DNA of 64,000 nt from Chenopodium formosanum (taxonomy: Eukaryota > Streptophyta > Magnoliopsida > Caryophyllales > Amaranthaceae), in contig CM044867.1 of assembly GCA_024500155.1 (NCBI GenBank), positions 15,414,632-15,478,631 on the forward strand, in the 5' to 3' direction. The position numbers and the translations under genes were made by a program. Positions 10,630-20,883 of this stretch are shown here, in pieces. Within the stretch, counting starts at the first letter, position 1. Every line of letters starts with the position of its first letter. The notes under the pieces were generated by a model. The model saw only the letters and a list, made by a program, of their open reading frames with translations. It was not told the origin of the DNA and did no database searches.

Positions 10630-10745
10630 GCTGTCGCCAGGACTGGACTCTGTCGCGACGCGACAGTGTCTGTCGCGAGGCGACAGGGTTTGTCGCGCGG
10701 CGACAGAGTCTGTCGCGTGGCGACAGACTTGTCGTCTGGCGACAG
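10630..10745. repeat. 20-bp-phased palindrome array in LTR U3
   Basis: Six units start at 10630, 10650, 10670, 10690, 10710 and 10730, an exact 20-bp period. Units at 10650, 10670 and 10710 read CTGTCGC-NNN-GCGACAG with different central triplets (GAC, GAG, GTG). The unit at 10690 has T at the first position. The first unit has lost its right arm. Confidence 0.85.
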
Positions 10746-11342
10746 CCTGTATAAGCGCGTTTTTATCTTTTTATAGAATCCGATCTTTAATCAACTTGAT
10801 CTACGGAATCCGTACAAAAGATGAAATACGTTTTTAGGATAATAAAATAATATTTTTATTCCAAATAAAAATCCTTAAGATAATTAATTATTAATCCTAT
10901 CAATATTAGAACTAAGAAGAACTTTCTAGAAACTTCTAGAAAACTATAATTAATCCTAATAGCTTTAGGAATGATAATTAACATTGGGCCCTCCTCTAGA
11001 TCATTGGGCCGTATTAAAATAAAACTCCGGGCCCAGTTTAGTATTTTGGCCATAATTTCCTCAATATTCATCGGAATTGGGCTTATAATATATCGTTGGA
11101 AAGGTCTTTTCAAGCCCCATCCAACTACACTATTATTGGACCCTTATCATGGACCAAAATAAACTGAAATGGATGTTTTCATAAAATAGAGCCATTTTCA
11201 AAAACAGATAGAAAAGAAATTAATTAAAACTAAACCGCGACATTTGACTTTCGAATCACTTTCACCTAATTCGATTATATTTTGACGCACAAGGCATTCA
11301 TCATCGGGTTTGGTTTTGGGGAGACACAAATGGGTGTCTACA

Positions 11343-11494
11343 GTGAGAAAGTGTAATTTTTGCGCAAAATTTCCGTCATTTTTAATATTAGTGGAGGGTA
11401 CCGACTCTCTCCCACAAAAAAAGAAAAATGAAAAAATGAAGGAACAAAAGTATAATTACTAAAAATAAGCCTAAAATTAATTAAGCTTAATAAA

Positions 11495-11525
<31 letters not shown>

Positions 11526-11529
11526 TTAT

Positions 11530-11575
<46 letters not shown>

Positions 11576-11593
11576 GTAATAATAATAAGAATG

Positions 11594-11650
<57 letters not shown>

Positions 11651-11785
11651 GTAAGAAAGGTGTATGGATAGGAAAGGAGAAAATAATAAGTCAAGTCAAA
11701 GTCGAATTCGAGCAAGTAAAAACACGGTTTCCAACGCGTAATAGGTGTCACTGCTAAGAAAAATACTGGCGCCACGTAATTAAAC
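11343..11785. other. 3'-region fragment of a Tat element with an (AAT)n microsatellite
   Basis: The stretch from about 11358 to 11450 resembles, in reverse, the segment near 23620-23670 and 56140-56215 in elements F and H (GGGAGAAAGTCGGTACC and the nearby GACGGAAAA). So the DNA right of the B LTR is the 3' non-coding part of a related element. It also holds the AAT repeat. A long Ile-rich ORF here is produced by the microsatellite and is not a gene. Confidence 0.55.
11496..11649. repeat. (AAT)n microsatellite
   Basis: About 150 bp of AAT units with a few interruptions. Confidence 0.9.
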
Positions 11786-11861
11786 CTGTCGCTAAACGAC
11801 AGGGTCTGTCGCTGCGTGACAGCCTTTGTCGCCACGTGACAGACTTGTCGCTTGGCGACAG
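11786..11861. repeat. 20-bp-phased palindrome array upstream of the antisense promoter
   Basis: Units start at 11786, 11806, 11826 and 11845. Arms are CTGTCG/CGACAG or TTGTCGC against GTGACAG or GCGACAG. Deviations in the arms stay pairable (G-T wobbles). The array ends 52 bp before a plus-strand TATAAATA. Confidence 0.8.
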
Positions 11862-11912
11862 ACTCACTTTTCCTATTTCTTACAGGAATTGAATTCTGCC
11901 GTGAAAAAAGCT

Positions 11913-11920
11913 TATAAATA
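11913..11920 (+). promoter_or_regulatory. TATA box for the plus-strand antisense ORF
   Basis: TATAAATAG lies 67 bp before the ATG at 11987. The array-to-TATA geometry matches that in the B LTR on the other strand. Confidence 0.6.
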
Positions 11921-11986
11921 GCCCCCGAATCCTTTGTTTTCTTCATAATTTAACCAGTTTATTAATTAATTAATTAACTAGTAATC

Positions 11987-13486
11987 ATGCCTTTAGCTAA
12001 AAGATCCTTTTGCGGATACATGAATGAGTGGTGTCGTCTTTTAACTTCTAAAAAAAAGCATTAGATACTTTCGGTATGGGGGGTATGTATGGAATAAAGG
12101 GGGTGAGTCTTGACATGGATTTTATTTGCTCCGCCATAGACTATTGGGATATTAATAATCACTGTTTTAGATTTTTCCATGATGAAATATGACATTTACC
12201 GGAAGAATTTGGAGCCATTATAGGCTATTATTCCACAGATCTTACGGTAATGCCTAGAGTAAGTGAATATTATTATAAAGATTTTGAATGCTTCTTTGAT
12301 CTAAGGGGTATGGCTTTAAAAAATTATAGTGCATGGCAATGTAGTTGATTTGACAGAATTTGCACATTATTATTATGACAATCCTAACCCTGAGTTTCGT
12401 GTACATAAGAGAAGAGCTTTCCTCTTTTGCATGTTTAGCCAACTCCTTTTAGTTAGTGGTAAAGATAATGAAGGCCAAGCAATAATTTTATCTGTTATAG
12501 AACAAGTTGAATCCGGGAGAAACCCAATGCCGGTAATTGTTGGAGAGACCATGCTGTGTTTAGATGCATTGAGAAAGAATCCAAGAGCACCTTTTCGAGG
12601 TTCTCCAATTTTATTACAGGTATAAAACAATACTATTCTTAATTAGAAAGAACTAAAAATATTTTTACACTGTAATGCTAATCAAATGTATATTTTACAG
12701 ATATGGCTCATGGAGAGGTTAAAATTTATTAATCCTCCTAACGATATACACACATACATTCCAAATTGCATGTTCCGGCGAAAGAAACGATTCTTGAAGA
12801 TAGGTCGCCGTGAATAGAGCAAGGTGTTTGCTGCTCGTGATTTTACCATAAACTGGGTTATCCCTTGGTGGAGGATTAAGAAGATAGTTGCTTGTAATAG
12901 CCAAGCATACTGTCGTCTCACGAGCTTATCAAAATTGACCTTTTATTTTCCTTGTAGAGTTAGGAGACAATATGGTCTTGCACAAACCATCCCTACAGGA
13001 GATCTCCGCCGTCCTTATGAATTTCCTATGTCACAAGAGGTTGACCGCTTTGACAAATATTGGAGTGGTAGGCCCTTATGGGAGGTGATTATCCACAGGG
13101 ATCCACCTTGTTTGTCAAACAAAGTGAAACAATGGCTTGATGGAAAATCTCAGAAATCCCAAGTCAAGATTGAGAAGACCGATGTGAAGAATCGTCTAGG
13201 TGACAAAAAGGTCCCTGCTAAGGAACGCTTAGGGGAAAGGAGAGAATTCAAAACTCCTATTATGCCAAAGAAGAAAATTTTTAAGAAAGACAAAGGAAAA
13301 AGGAAGGTTGACTCTACGGAAAAGAAAGCTTGGGTAGAGAAGAAACATGGGGTTTTAGCGGAAGGAGAAACTATCTATACTAAAATAGAGTGTAGATCTT
13401 CTAATGGATGTCTCCTAGCGAAGGTTATGGATCAAGAGGAAGAGAATGCGGACAAAAATTGTAAAAGAATTAAGAAAAAAGATTAG
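11987..13486 (+). pseudogene. Opposite-strand ORF of element G (plant-mobile-domain/Ogre-ORF1-like), decayed
   Basis: This gene lies between G's integrase and the LTR but on the opposite strand, the position of the extra antisense ORF known in the Tat lineage. An ATG at 11987 is followed by coding matter in shifting frames: frameshifts in an A-run near 12050 and near 12345, and an in-frame TGA near 12190. One GT-AG intron can be read (12620-12700) splitting LLQ from IWLMERL. The second exon has a stop near 12816 and then stays open to 13486, with a Lys-rich tail. Motifs (LPEEFGAIIGY, LLVSGK, the LLQ-IWLMERL junction, RRQYGLAQ) resemble plant mobile domain or Ogre ORF1 proteins, whose molecular role is unknown. 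A TATA box and palindrome array precede it, so it probably had its own promoter. The family call is from motif memory only. Confidence 0.55.
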
Positions 13487-13973
13487 AGCATTGCTTTTCC
13501 TTTGATTTATTAGACAAAGTTGATTTGTTTTAGTTAATTTTTCAGCTTTTATTTCATCAATAATGTAATTTCTTTATTAATTAATAAAATTTCAGCTTTT
13601 ATTTCAATTAACTTTACAGTTAAAGCAATGAAAACAATTACAATATTTATTTTTCGGAGAATTAATTCGAGTACGAAAGTCGAATAAATTTCCAGAATAC
13701 ACAAAATTTGCCCAGACATTAGCAGAAACCTGGCACTGTTATCCATTTTATTGTCGCTGTCGAATTGGCTCTGTCGCCTGGCGACAAAACTGTCGTCTTC
13801 GACAGAGGCTATCTTCTGGGGCCAATCTTGAAATTTTGCTGACATGTATCTTTTATCTTTGGGATACAGAATTTTGAAAAATTAAAGTGGCCGCACCCGT
13901 CGGGGTTGCCTACGTATCCTTTGTTCAAGGAATCAGGCCAAACGTAGCTCTCTTGAGTGTTTTACTTAAGTAC
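13487..13973. other. Spacer between the antisense ORF and integrase, with TGTCGC palindromes
   Basis: No gene is visible. Palindromes occur at 13771-13787 (CTGTCGC-CTG-GCGACA) and 13790-13805 (CTGTCG-TCTT-CGACAG), 19 bp apart, with a partial copy just before them. Confidence 0.6.
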
Positions 13974-15267
13974 TTATGGGTAGAATTTCTTAAGTTGGTC
14001 AAGATTTGTCATGTTTGAAAATTCGTTACCATCCATGTCAGTTAACTTAGTCGCGCCTCCTGACAAGATTGTTTTGACAATGTATGGTACGGACCAATTA
14101 GGCCTAAATTTGCCTCTTGGGTCCAAAACATTATTTCTTAATGCTTTTAATACCAAGCCCCCAATCTTGATATTTCTAGTTCTGACCTTCTTATTGAAAT
14201 GTCTAGCCATGCGGGTTTGATAGCATTGGGTGTGATGTAGAGCCTCTAGTCGTTTTTCATCGAGTAGAATTAATTCTTCATACCGTGCTCTAGTCCATTC
14301 GACTTCATCGAGTTTACTTTCTAACGCTATGCGTAGAGAAGGTATTTCTAACTCTACAGGTTGTACGGCATCATTCCATATACAAGGTTGAATGGCGTAT
14401 TTCCTGTTGATGTTCGGATTGACGAGCGATAACCCCACAGTGCGAAGTGAAGTATGTCAGGCCAATCCTTATAATTTTCAGTCATTTTTTCGATGATTTT
14501 CTTTAAATTTTTATTAGCGGCCTCAACTTCTCAATTTGCTTGAGGTCTATAAGGAGAAGAATGATGACGTTGAATACCATACTTTTGTAGCAATTCTTCA
14601 CTTTCGGCTTGAAAGTGAGTTCCATTGTCACTTATCATTTCATGTGGGACTCCATATCGACAAATTATGTTTCTTTCGATAAAGAGTGCTGCATGTTTGG
14701 CGGTGAGATTAGCATATGATTGTGCTTCTACCCACTTTGTGAAGTAATCTATTGCGACTAAGATGTATTCATGACCTCCTGTTCCGGGAGGTGTGATTTT
14801 TCCAATTATGTTTATTCCCCATGTAGAGAAAGGCCATGGTGAAGTGTAGGTGTAGAGGAGAGACGGTGGGATATGTTGCGAATTTGCATAAATTTTGCAT
14901 TTGGGACATCTTTTTACATATTGATGACAATCCTTAGTCATGGTAGTCCAATAATACCCTTCTCGCATTATCTTTTGGACTAGCATTTTGCCATTAGCAT
15001 GTGTTCCACATATCCCTTCGTGGACTACTTTCATAGCTCTTTGAGCATCCTTTTTGCCTACACATAATAAAGCTCGACCTTTAGGTACCCTTTTGTGTAT
15101 TTCATTTCCTATGAGTACAAACTGGGAAGCTAAAAGCCTTAGTGCTCTATTTGCTCTTTTGTCAGCTGAGGAGGATATTCTCCTTTGGTGACATAATTTT
15201 GTATATCTATGAACCATGGTTCTTCTTCATGTTCTTCTTCTTGAATCACTTCATCGTCTTCTATAGC
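13974..15267 (-). pseudogene. Integrase of element G, decayed
   Basis: Reading from 15267 downward there is an acidic linker, a frameshift near 15160, and then the integrase zinc-binding part ending C-x2-C (CPKCKIY). The catalytic core follows. Its first acidic residue is lost: the motif reads WGINIIG where the family has WGIDIIG. The second Asp is present in ISDNG. The third region is broken by an in-frame TGA after YRPQAN (near 14530). A further frameshift near 14390 precedes the C-terminal part, which ends LKKFYP. The enzyme would insert element cDNA into chromosomes, but this copy cannot be active. The RNase H piece of the same polyprotein lies beyond the inserted solo LTR. Confidence 0.85.
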
Positions 15268-17542
15268 TGACAAGGGAAGAAACGCGTTGTCAATTGTCTA
15301 TCCCTAGATCAAATACAATTTATATAACCTAAACAAACCTAATACGAGCATAAGGCAAGCATAGGGGTCGAACCACAAAGAACGGATAAACACCACCAAA
15401 TGTTTTCGACAATTAAGCTAGTCCGGAGTAGGAGATAAATAAACTAAAGTCTAAATATGCTAAAACAAGAAATAAAACATTAAGGAAAATGGTTTAGGTA
15501 TAGCATTCACTTGAACATAAACAAAAGCATAGAAGTTGAATTAATTATGAGCTAAACATGCTCAAATATCGAAATAAAAGATCCAATTTAACCGCCTTCC
15601 GGGGTTAATCGGCTTCTCCTAACATAGCCTCTATGCTTCCACATTAGAACCATATACTAGGAGGTACTATCAAATAACAATTCATAATAATGAACCTTAA
15701 CTAAGTCAACTTCCGTTCCTTGTTAGCAAAGATTCACCTTTAATCAACCAACAATGTGCACTTGCAAGAAGATTAAAGAATATCAAGCATATAAAGACTT
15801 TAATCACAAATAAATCAATTCTAAACCTAGAACATGCTCAAGATCCAACTACACCACAACCATCCCCTTAATGGGGAAATTACTCACTAATCATGATAAT
15901 AACGAGATTAATTAACAAATAACCAAGAATCAACATGATCAACAAGTAATACCAACAACTAAAATAATAATAAAAATAAAGCAATAAAAATAGAGGAGAG
16001 AGAGTTAGAGATTCTCATTGATTGAAGATGAAAATCAATAGAAAAGATGATCAATTTCTTCTTCAAAATCCAAGTTCAACAATGGTGAAACCCTCACTTT
16101 CTCTCTCTAAACTACCCTAATCCTAATCTAAACCTAGAGAGAGAAGCTCTCCTCAAACTAATTAGAGAATATAACAAAAATGATGGATGATTGAGAAGTT
16201 CTTTCTAACTACCCCAAAAATGGGTATAAATACTAAGCTAAGAAAAATAAGAAAAATAAATAAAGAAAATAAATGAAAATAAAAAGAAAAATAAAAGAGA
16301 AAGGAAAAAGAAAATAATTAAAACACCAAATCCCCCAAAAACACAGCAGACTCCCCTCCTTCTCTTCGATTCTTTAGCTGCTCAAATGGGGTTTGATCCC
16401 CTGCTACACGCCTCACCAATTCCATCATCAATCGTCATCATCAAAGCAACATCAACGGCATTTGTTGCAGCTTACTCCTCTCCATCAATCGTGGCCATTC
16501 AATTTCAATAAGAACCCTCATTCACGCGCAAGTCACATGAGAATTAATGGAAACAAGGAGCGGCCGCGCAACCCAAATCGGAGCGTCCACTCCGAGCTTC
16601 TGCCTCAAATTGGCGAATTCGAACCAAAAATGGAGCGACCGCTTCGATATAGTTGAGCGCCCGCTCCAGAGGGTATCGAAATTGGGGGCGAATTGCTGCG
16701 ATTTGCTTGCTGCTACTGTTAGAGGTTGTTGCTGGCGGCTGACGGTGGTTCAATGGTGGTGATTGGAGGTGGTTTGGGAATTGTAGGGAAGAGGTGCGGG
16801 CTGCTCTGGTTTTGTTGGTGTTGCTGTGCGCGAAGAGTGGACGGAGGAGGTTAATTGGTGTGGGTTTTGAGGGTGGCAGCAGGTGCGGGGCTGCTGTTGT
16901 TGCGGTTTGGTTGGAGGTGGTGCGTGGTTGCGAGTGAGTTGTGTTCGCTGCTGTTGGTGGTTGTTTGTGGGGTTGCGCGAGGCGTTTTGGTGGTTTGTTG
17001 TGGTGATTGTTGCGTGAGTGTGAATTGTTAGGGAAGGATTGTGAATTGTTGGTGGGTGTGAATTGTTGCTGCTGGTGTGTGAATTGGAGCAGGGGGTTTT
17101 GATTTCTGGTGTGCGCGAGAACAGGGGGTAGTGGTAAGGTTGGCTGGTAGCAGGGGAAGAGTAGGGAGTTTGGCATTTTGGTGTGGTGGAGGATTAGGGG
17201 AAAATAGAGGAGGAGTGTGGTGAAGGATAAGGTGGCAGCTAGAAGCTAGAAAAAGTGCACACACTTGTTTCATCCCCGAACTCCGAACTCACTTGACATG
17301 AAACCCGGGACCCTACACACAAAACCGAGAAAGGAATCAAGACAAATAAAATAAAATAAATAAAATAGGAACAAATAAAATGAAATAAAATAGGAAAATA
17401 AACTAAAACACTCCAAAATTACCAAATTAAACTAGAAGCTTTATTAAAGAGAAAACAAGAGAATAAAAGGGAAAATAAGGGAAAATAAACACGAAATTAA
17501 CCTAAACACTACCCCTAGGAATGACATAAATATCACTTATCA
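15268..17542 (-). mobile_element. Solo LTR of the D-family (Athila-like), 2275 bp, TSD ATAGC
   Basis: In minus orientation it starts TGATAAGTGATATTTATG and ends CCCTTGTCA, matching the LTRs of element D (33671-35934). The perfect duplication ATAGC flanks it (15263-15267 and 17543-17547). It splits G's integrase from its RNase H. A TATTTATA stretch near 16220-16228 (read on the minus strand) corresponds to the TATA region of D. Long proline- or asparagine-rich ORFs inside are low-complexity artefacts. Confidence 0.9.
16558..16666. repeat. GAGCG-NN-CGCTC palindromes of the solo LTR
   Basis: Units start at 16558 (GC centre, right arm damaged), 16581 (TC), 16633 (AC, last base T) and 16655 (CC). 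They come in two pairs spaced 23 and 22 bp. Arms stay the same while the central dinucleotide varies. Confidence 0.75.
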
Positions 17543-17547
17543 ATAGC

Positions 17548-18220
17548 TTGAATGTATGCTGGTTTATGCCTTTTTTCTATGCATGGTCAAAGGCATTTGC
17601 TCAATTTCCTTAGGAATCCTTACCATTGAGGCTAGTCTTGCCAAGGCATCGGCAAATTGGTTTTCCTCTCTTGGTAGATAAGTGTATTCCACCTTTTCCA
17701 ACTGATCAGTGAGGGTTTCCAAATATGTTTGATAGGGGGCTAAGCTTTCACTCCTAACCTTCCATCTTTTTGAGATTTGATTAATGATTAATGAAGAATC
17801 TCCAAGTATCCGGAGTTTCTTCACTCTTAAGGCTAAAGCAGTTTCGAGGCCTACCACGCATGCTTCGTATTCAGCTGCGTTATTGGTAACGTCGAAATCT
17901 AACTTAATGGATATAGGATTATGCTCTTCTTTAGGTGATACTAGTAAGACTCCTACGCCGCATGCCTTTTGGTTTGAGGCTCCATAAAAATATAGAGTCC
18001 ATGTATCATCCTCTGTCATCATGAAACTTTCATCCGGGAATTCATTCTCTTCCAAGGGTGTTGAATCTTCTACTGGGAAATCAGCCAGAAAATTCGAGAC
18101 CAATGACCCTTTGATTGCCTTTTGAGGCATGAACCTTATATCAAATTAGGCCAAATTCACTATCCACCTTGAAATACGCCCGTTAAGTGTAGATCTTTCG
18201 AATAGGTATTTTAAGAGGGT
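17548..18220 (-). pseudogene. RNase H domain of element G, first catalytic Asp lost
   Basis: The frame open from 18130 to 17564 carries the RNase H fold. The first strand reads YFYGASNQ where the family has a DGAS motif, so the first catalytic Asp is replaced by Tyr. The Glu in NNAAEYEA and the Asp in GDSSLI are present, as is the late ENQFADALARLAS motif. The bases between this and RT contain in-frame stops, one reading NLA-stop-FDI near 18143. RNase H would remove the RNA strand after cDNA synthesis. The ORF ends at the junction with the solo LTR. Confidence 0.85.
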
Positions 18221-19688
18221 CCATTCACGAGACTACGTAAACGGTATGTACAAGCATGTAATGTCTTAACTTAGTTGTGGCCCACACCAATGCGAGGCAC
18301 AACTTTTCCAATGGTGTATAACGTGTCTCATACTCGAGCATTTTCTTACTTAGGTAGTAAATAGCATTTTCTTTATTTTCTACCTCTTGTGCAAGCATGG
18401 CTAGCATTGTTTCTTTTGTAACGGTTAAGTATAACCTTAGGGGTATTCCAGGGAGTGCCGGAGCTAATACGGGAGGATTCGAGAGATAGGCTTTGATCTT
18501 TTCAAAGGATTTTTGGCACTCATCGTCCCATATAATTGGTACATTCTTCTTAAGCTTCTTGAATATTGGTTCATATATTGTGGTTAGCTTGGATATGAAC
18601 CTACTTATGTATTGCAACCGGCCAATGAATCCTCGAATTGGCTTTTCGGTTTTGAGCGGTGGTATGGACATGATTGCTTTGATTTTGGTGGGGTCTATCT
18701 CTACTCCTCTAGAGCTTATGACATATCCCAAAAGTTTTCCTAAGGTAACTCCGAAAGCACATTTGGAGGGGTTTAACCTCATGTTATATTTTCTTAGCCT
18801 TTCAAAGAACTTTTTTTAAGCTATTCGGTGTCCTGGGCAGTCTTTTGACTTTACGATCATGTCATCCACATAAACCTCCACTTCTTTATGCATCATGTCA
18901 TGGAGTAGGGCAGTCGCTGCTCGTTGGTAAGTAGCACCCGCGTTTTTCAACCCGAATGGCATTGACGTGTAACAGTAAGTACCCCAAGGTGTTATGAACG
19001 TTGTCTTTTCCATGTCTTCTTCAGCCATGAGGATTTGATTGTATCCTGCGCACCCATACTTAAATGAGAGAAGCGCGTGATTTGCTGTATTATCTACCAA
19101 AATATCAATGTGTGATAAAGGGAAGTTGTCCTTTGGACTTGCCTTATTTATATCTCGATAGTCGACACACATTCGAACTCTACCATCTTTTTTCGGAACC
19201 GGGACAACATTGGCAACCCATTCGGGGTATTTAGATACCCTAATAAAACCTGCAGTTATTTGTTTTTGCACTTCTTCTTTTATTTTAAGAGCTACGTCGG
19301 GTTTCATTCGACGTAACTTTTGTTTTACAGGTTTCATTCTTGGAATTAATGGTTTTGTGTGTTGAGCTATCTCTCTATTAATGCTCGGCATATCTTCGTA
19401 TGACCAAGCGAATACATCAATAAATTCTTTAAGTAGATTAATTAAATCGGTTCTTTCATCTTTACTTAGTGTTAGTCCGATTTTAACTTCTCTTTTAATG
19501 GTTGGATCTTTTGAGATATCAACCGTTTCTGTATTCTCAATTATTGGTGTCTTGTTTTCAAGTATTTCCATTGCTTTAATTATTTCTTTGTCATTTTCAT
19601 CATCAATTAAGCAATACTCATCATCTTTAGATAAGGAAAAATAAGAGGAATACGGGGAAGAAGACATATTATTGAATTCAGAAATCAT
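18221..19688 (-). pseudogene. Reverse transcriptase of element G, catalytic motif A lost
   Basis: The frame runs from 19688 to about 18225 with one in-frame TAA near 18817 and a terminal TGA near 18225. RT landmarks in order: the N-terminal stretch with VPVPKKDGRVRMCVDYRDIN, motif A reading SFKYGCAGYNQI (the family has MDG; the metal-binding Asp is gone), SMPFGLKNAGATYQR, and motif C reading YVDDMIVKS. The RT connection follows (RGFIGRLQYISRFIS, SNPPVLAP) and then the start of RNase H (LEKLCLALVWA). The YVDD pair is intact, but motif A loss and the stops mean this copy is dead. It is followed by RNase H to its left and preceded by the protease linker to its right. Confidence 0.9.
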
Positions 19689-20787
19689 TACATCAAATAA
19701 GGAGATGTCCGTTGGGACTTAATTGCTAACTATCCTAGGAGTAGAAATAGAAGGTGAGGGTGCTAACTTAGACTCTGACTCAGACGATTCTTCTAACATT
19801 GGCCCTTGTCCTGTAGTTACTGAAATCTTCCTTCCATTTGTAGTGGTTATCTTCACCGTTTTGCGCCATCCACGCTCTTGATCTTCTATTGGAGTGATAA
19901 GTTTCGAGGGATCAAAGTTTTCACTTTGAAGGACCGTTTGAATGAGCGAAGAATCATCTTCCGCGTATTTTGGCTCATTCTTTTCTCTTCCAAAGAGGAG
20001 TCCCATGACATTAAAGTCAAAACAAGGGGGTGCTTTCTCCTTATCAATTGGAGCCTGGGATCTTGTCTAGGAAGTAACAATCCAAAACGATCTCGAACCC
20101 AGGTTGTCTTATGCCATTTACAACGAAAGGTTCAGGAAATTCATTACAAGGATAATCCTCTCCCTCTCTTATAAATTGTCCATTTAATGTGAGAGGATAT
20201 TGATCCATGGGTATTTCCCTCTTTTGTGCACGAGCATTCCTCCGTGCTCTTGATTTTTCCTGGGCCCGCTTAAGGTCTTCGTGAGTTGGTTCGAAACCAA
20301 GTCCGAAAGTATCCAATTTAGGGAGGCCAGGTAATCCCATATGTTTAGCTATTCCTTTCTTCTTTCCTAGAGTCATTCCAGGAAAGTGTCCTTGTTTTCT
20401 TAGAATAGCATTAGTTGTCATATTTGAGTAAAGGTCGTAATGAAGAGGGGTCCTTTCATCTTCCTCTATTAAGGAGACCTCTTCGCTAAAGCCCCACAAA
20501 TCTTCATCATTTTCATCGTGCTCCACATTAATTAGTGGATTTTCCACTGTTTTGATTCTCATGGATGAAGCATCGATGGTGATTGGAATTCCTCCAACTA
20601 TAGCTTTGACTTGTTGATGAAGAGATGAAGGGACGGCCTTTAGATCATGAAGCCAAGGGCGTCCCAATAGCAGGTTAAAAGATGCCTTAATATCTACTAC
20701 TTGGAATGTGGTGGCATGTTCAATTGCACCCGCCGTTATGTTCATGGTGATTGTTCCTAATGCTTGCCGGGGTGAGTTATCATAACC
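19689..20787 (-). pseudogene. Protease C-terminus and linker of element G
   Basis: This matches residues about 770-870 of the element B polyprotein almost residue for residue (MNITAGAIE, LLLGRPWLHD, DLWGFSEEVS). It then continues without the LTR interruption that B has, so it provides the empty-site reference for the solo LTR at 3730. A frameshift near 20050 and a TAA at 19719-19721 break the frame to RT. The right end at 20787 is cut by the Athila-type LTR. Gag and the protease active site of this copy are not in the window. Confidence 0.85.
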
Positions 20788-20883
20788 TGATAAGTGATAT
20801 TTATGTCACTCCTACGGGTAGTGTTTAGGTTATTTTCGTGTTTATTTTCCCTTATTATACCTTTTATTCGCTTGTTTTCTTTT

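Larger units (their letters stand above)
9341..11342 (-). mobile_element. LTR of element B (possibly shared with G), 2002 bp
   Basis: In minus orientation it starts TGTAGACACCC and ends CCTACA, the same termini as the LTRs of elements F and H. On its left are a primer-binding site, leader and gag, so it acts as B's 5' LTR. On its right is the 3' part of relative G in the same orientation, which would make it G's 3' LTR, but no polypurine tract is visible at 11343. It contains a minus-strand TATAAATA (10582-10589) and a palindrome array just upstream of it. Confidence 0.8.

Noticed and set aside
11338..11946. A 202-codon Ile-rich ORF
   Set aside because: It is produced by the (AAT)n microsatellite; outside it there is no protein-like sequence.
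16544..17176. A 210-codon Asn/Pro/His-rich ORF, and similar ones at 22385-22672 and 33897-34333
   Set aside because: All lie in the same low-complexity part of D-family LTRs and are not conserved in frame between copies.
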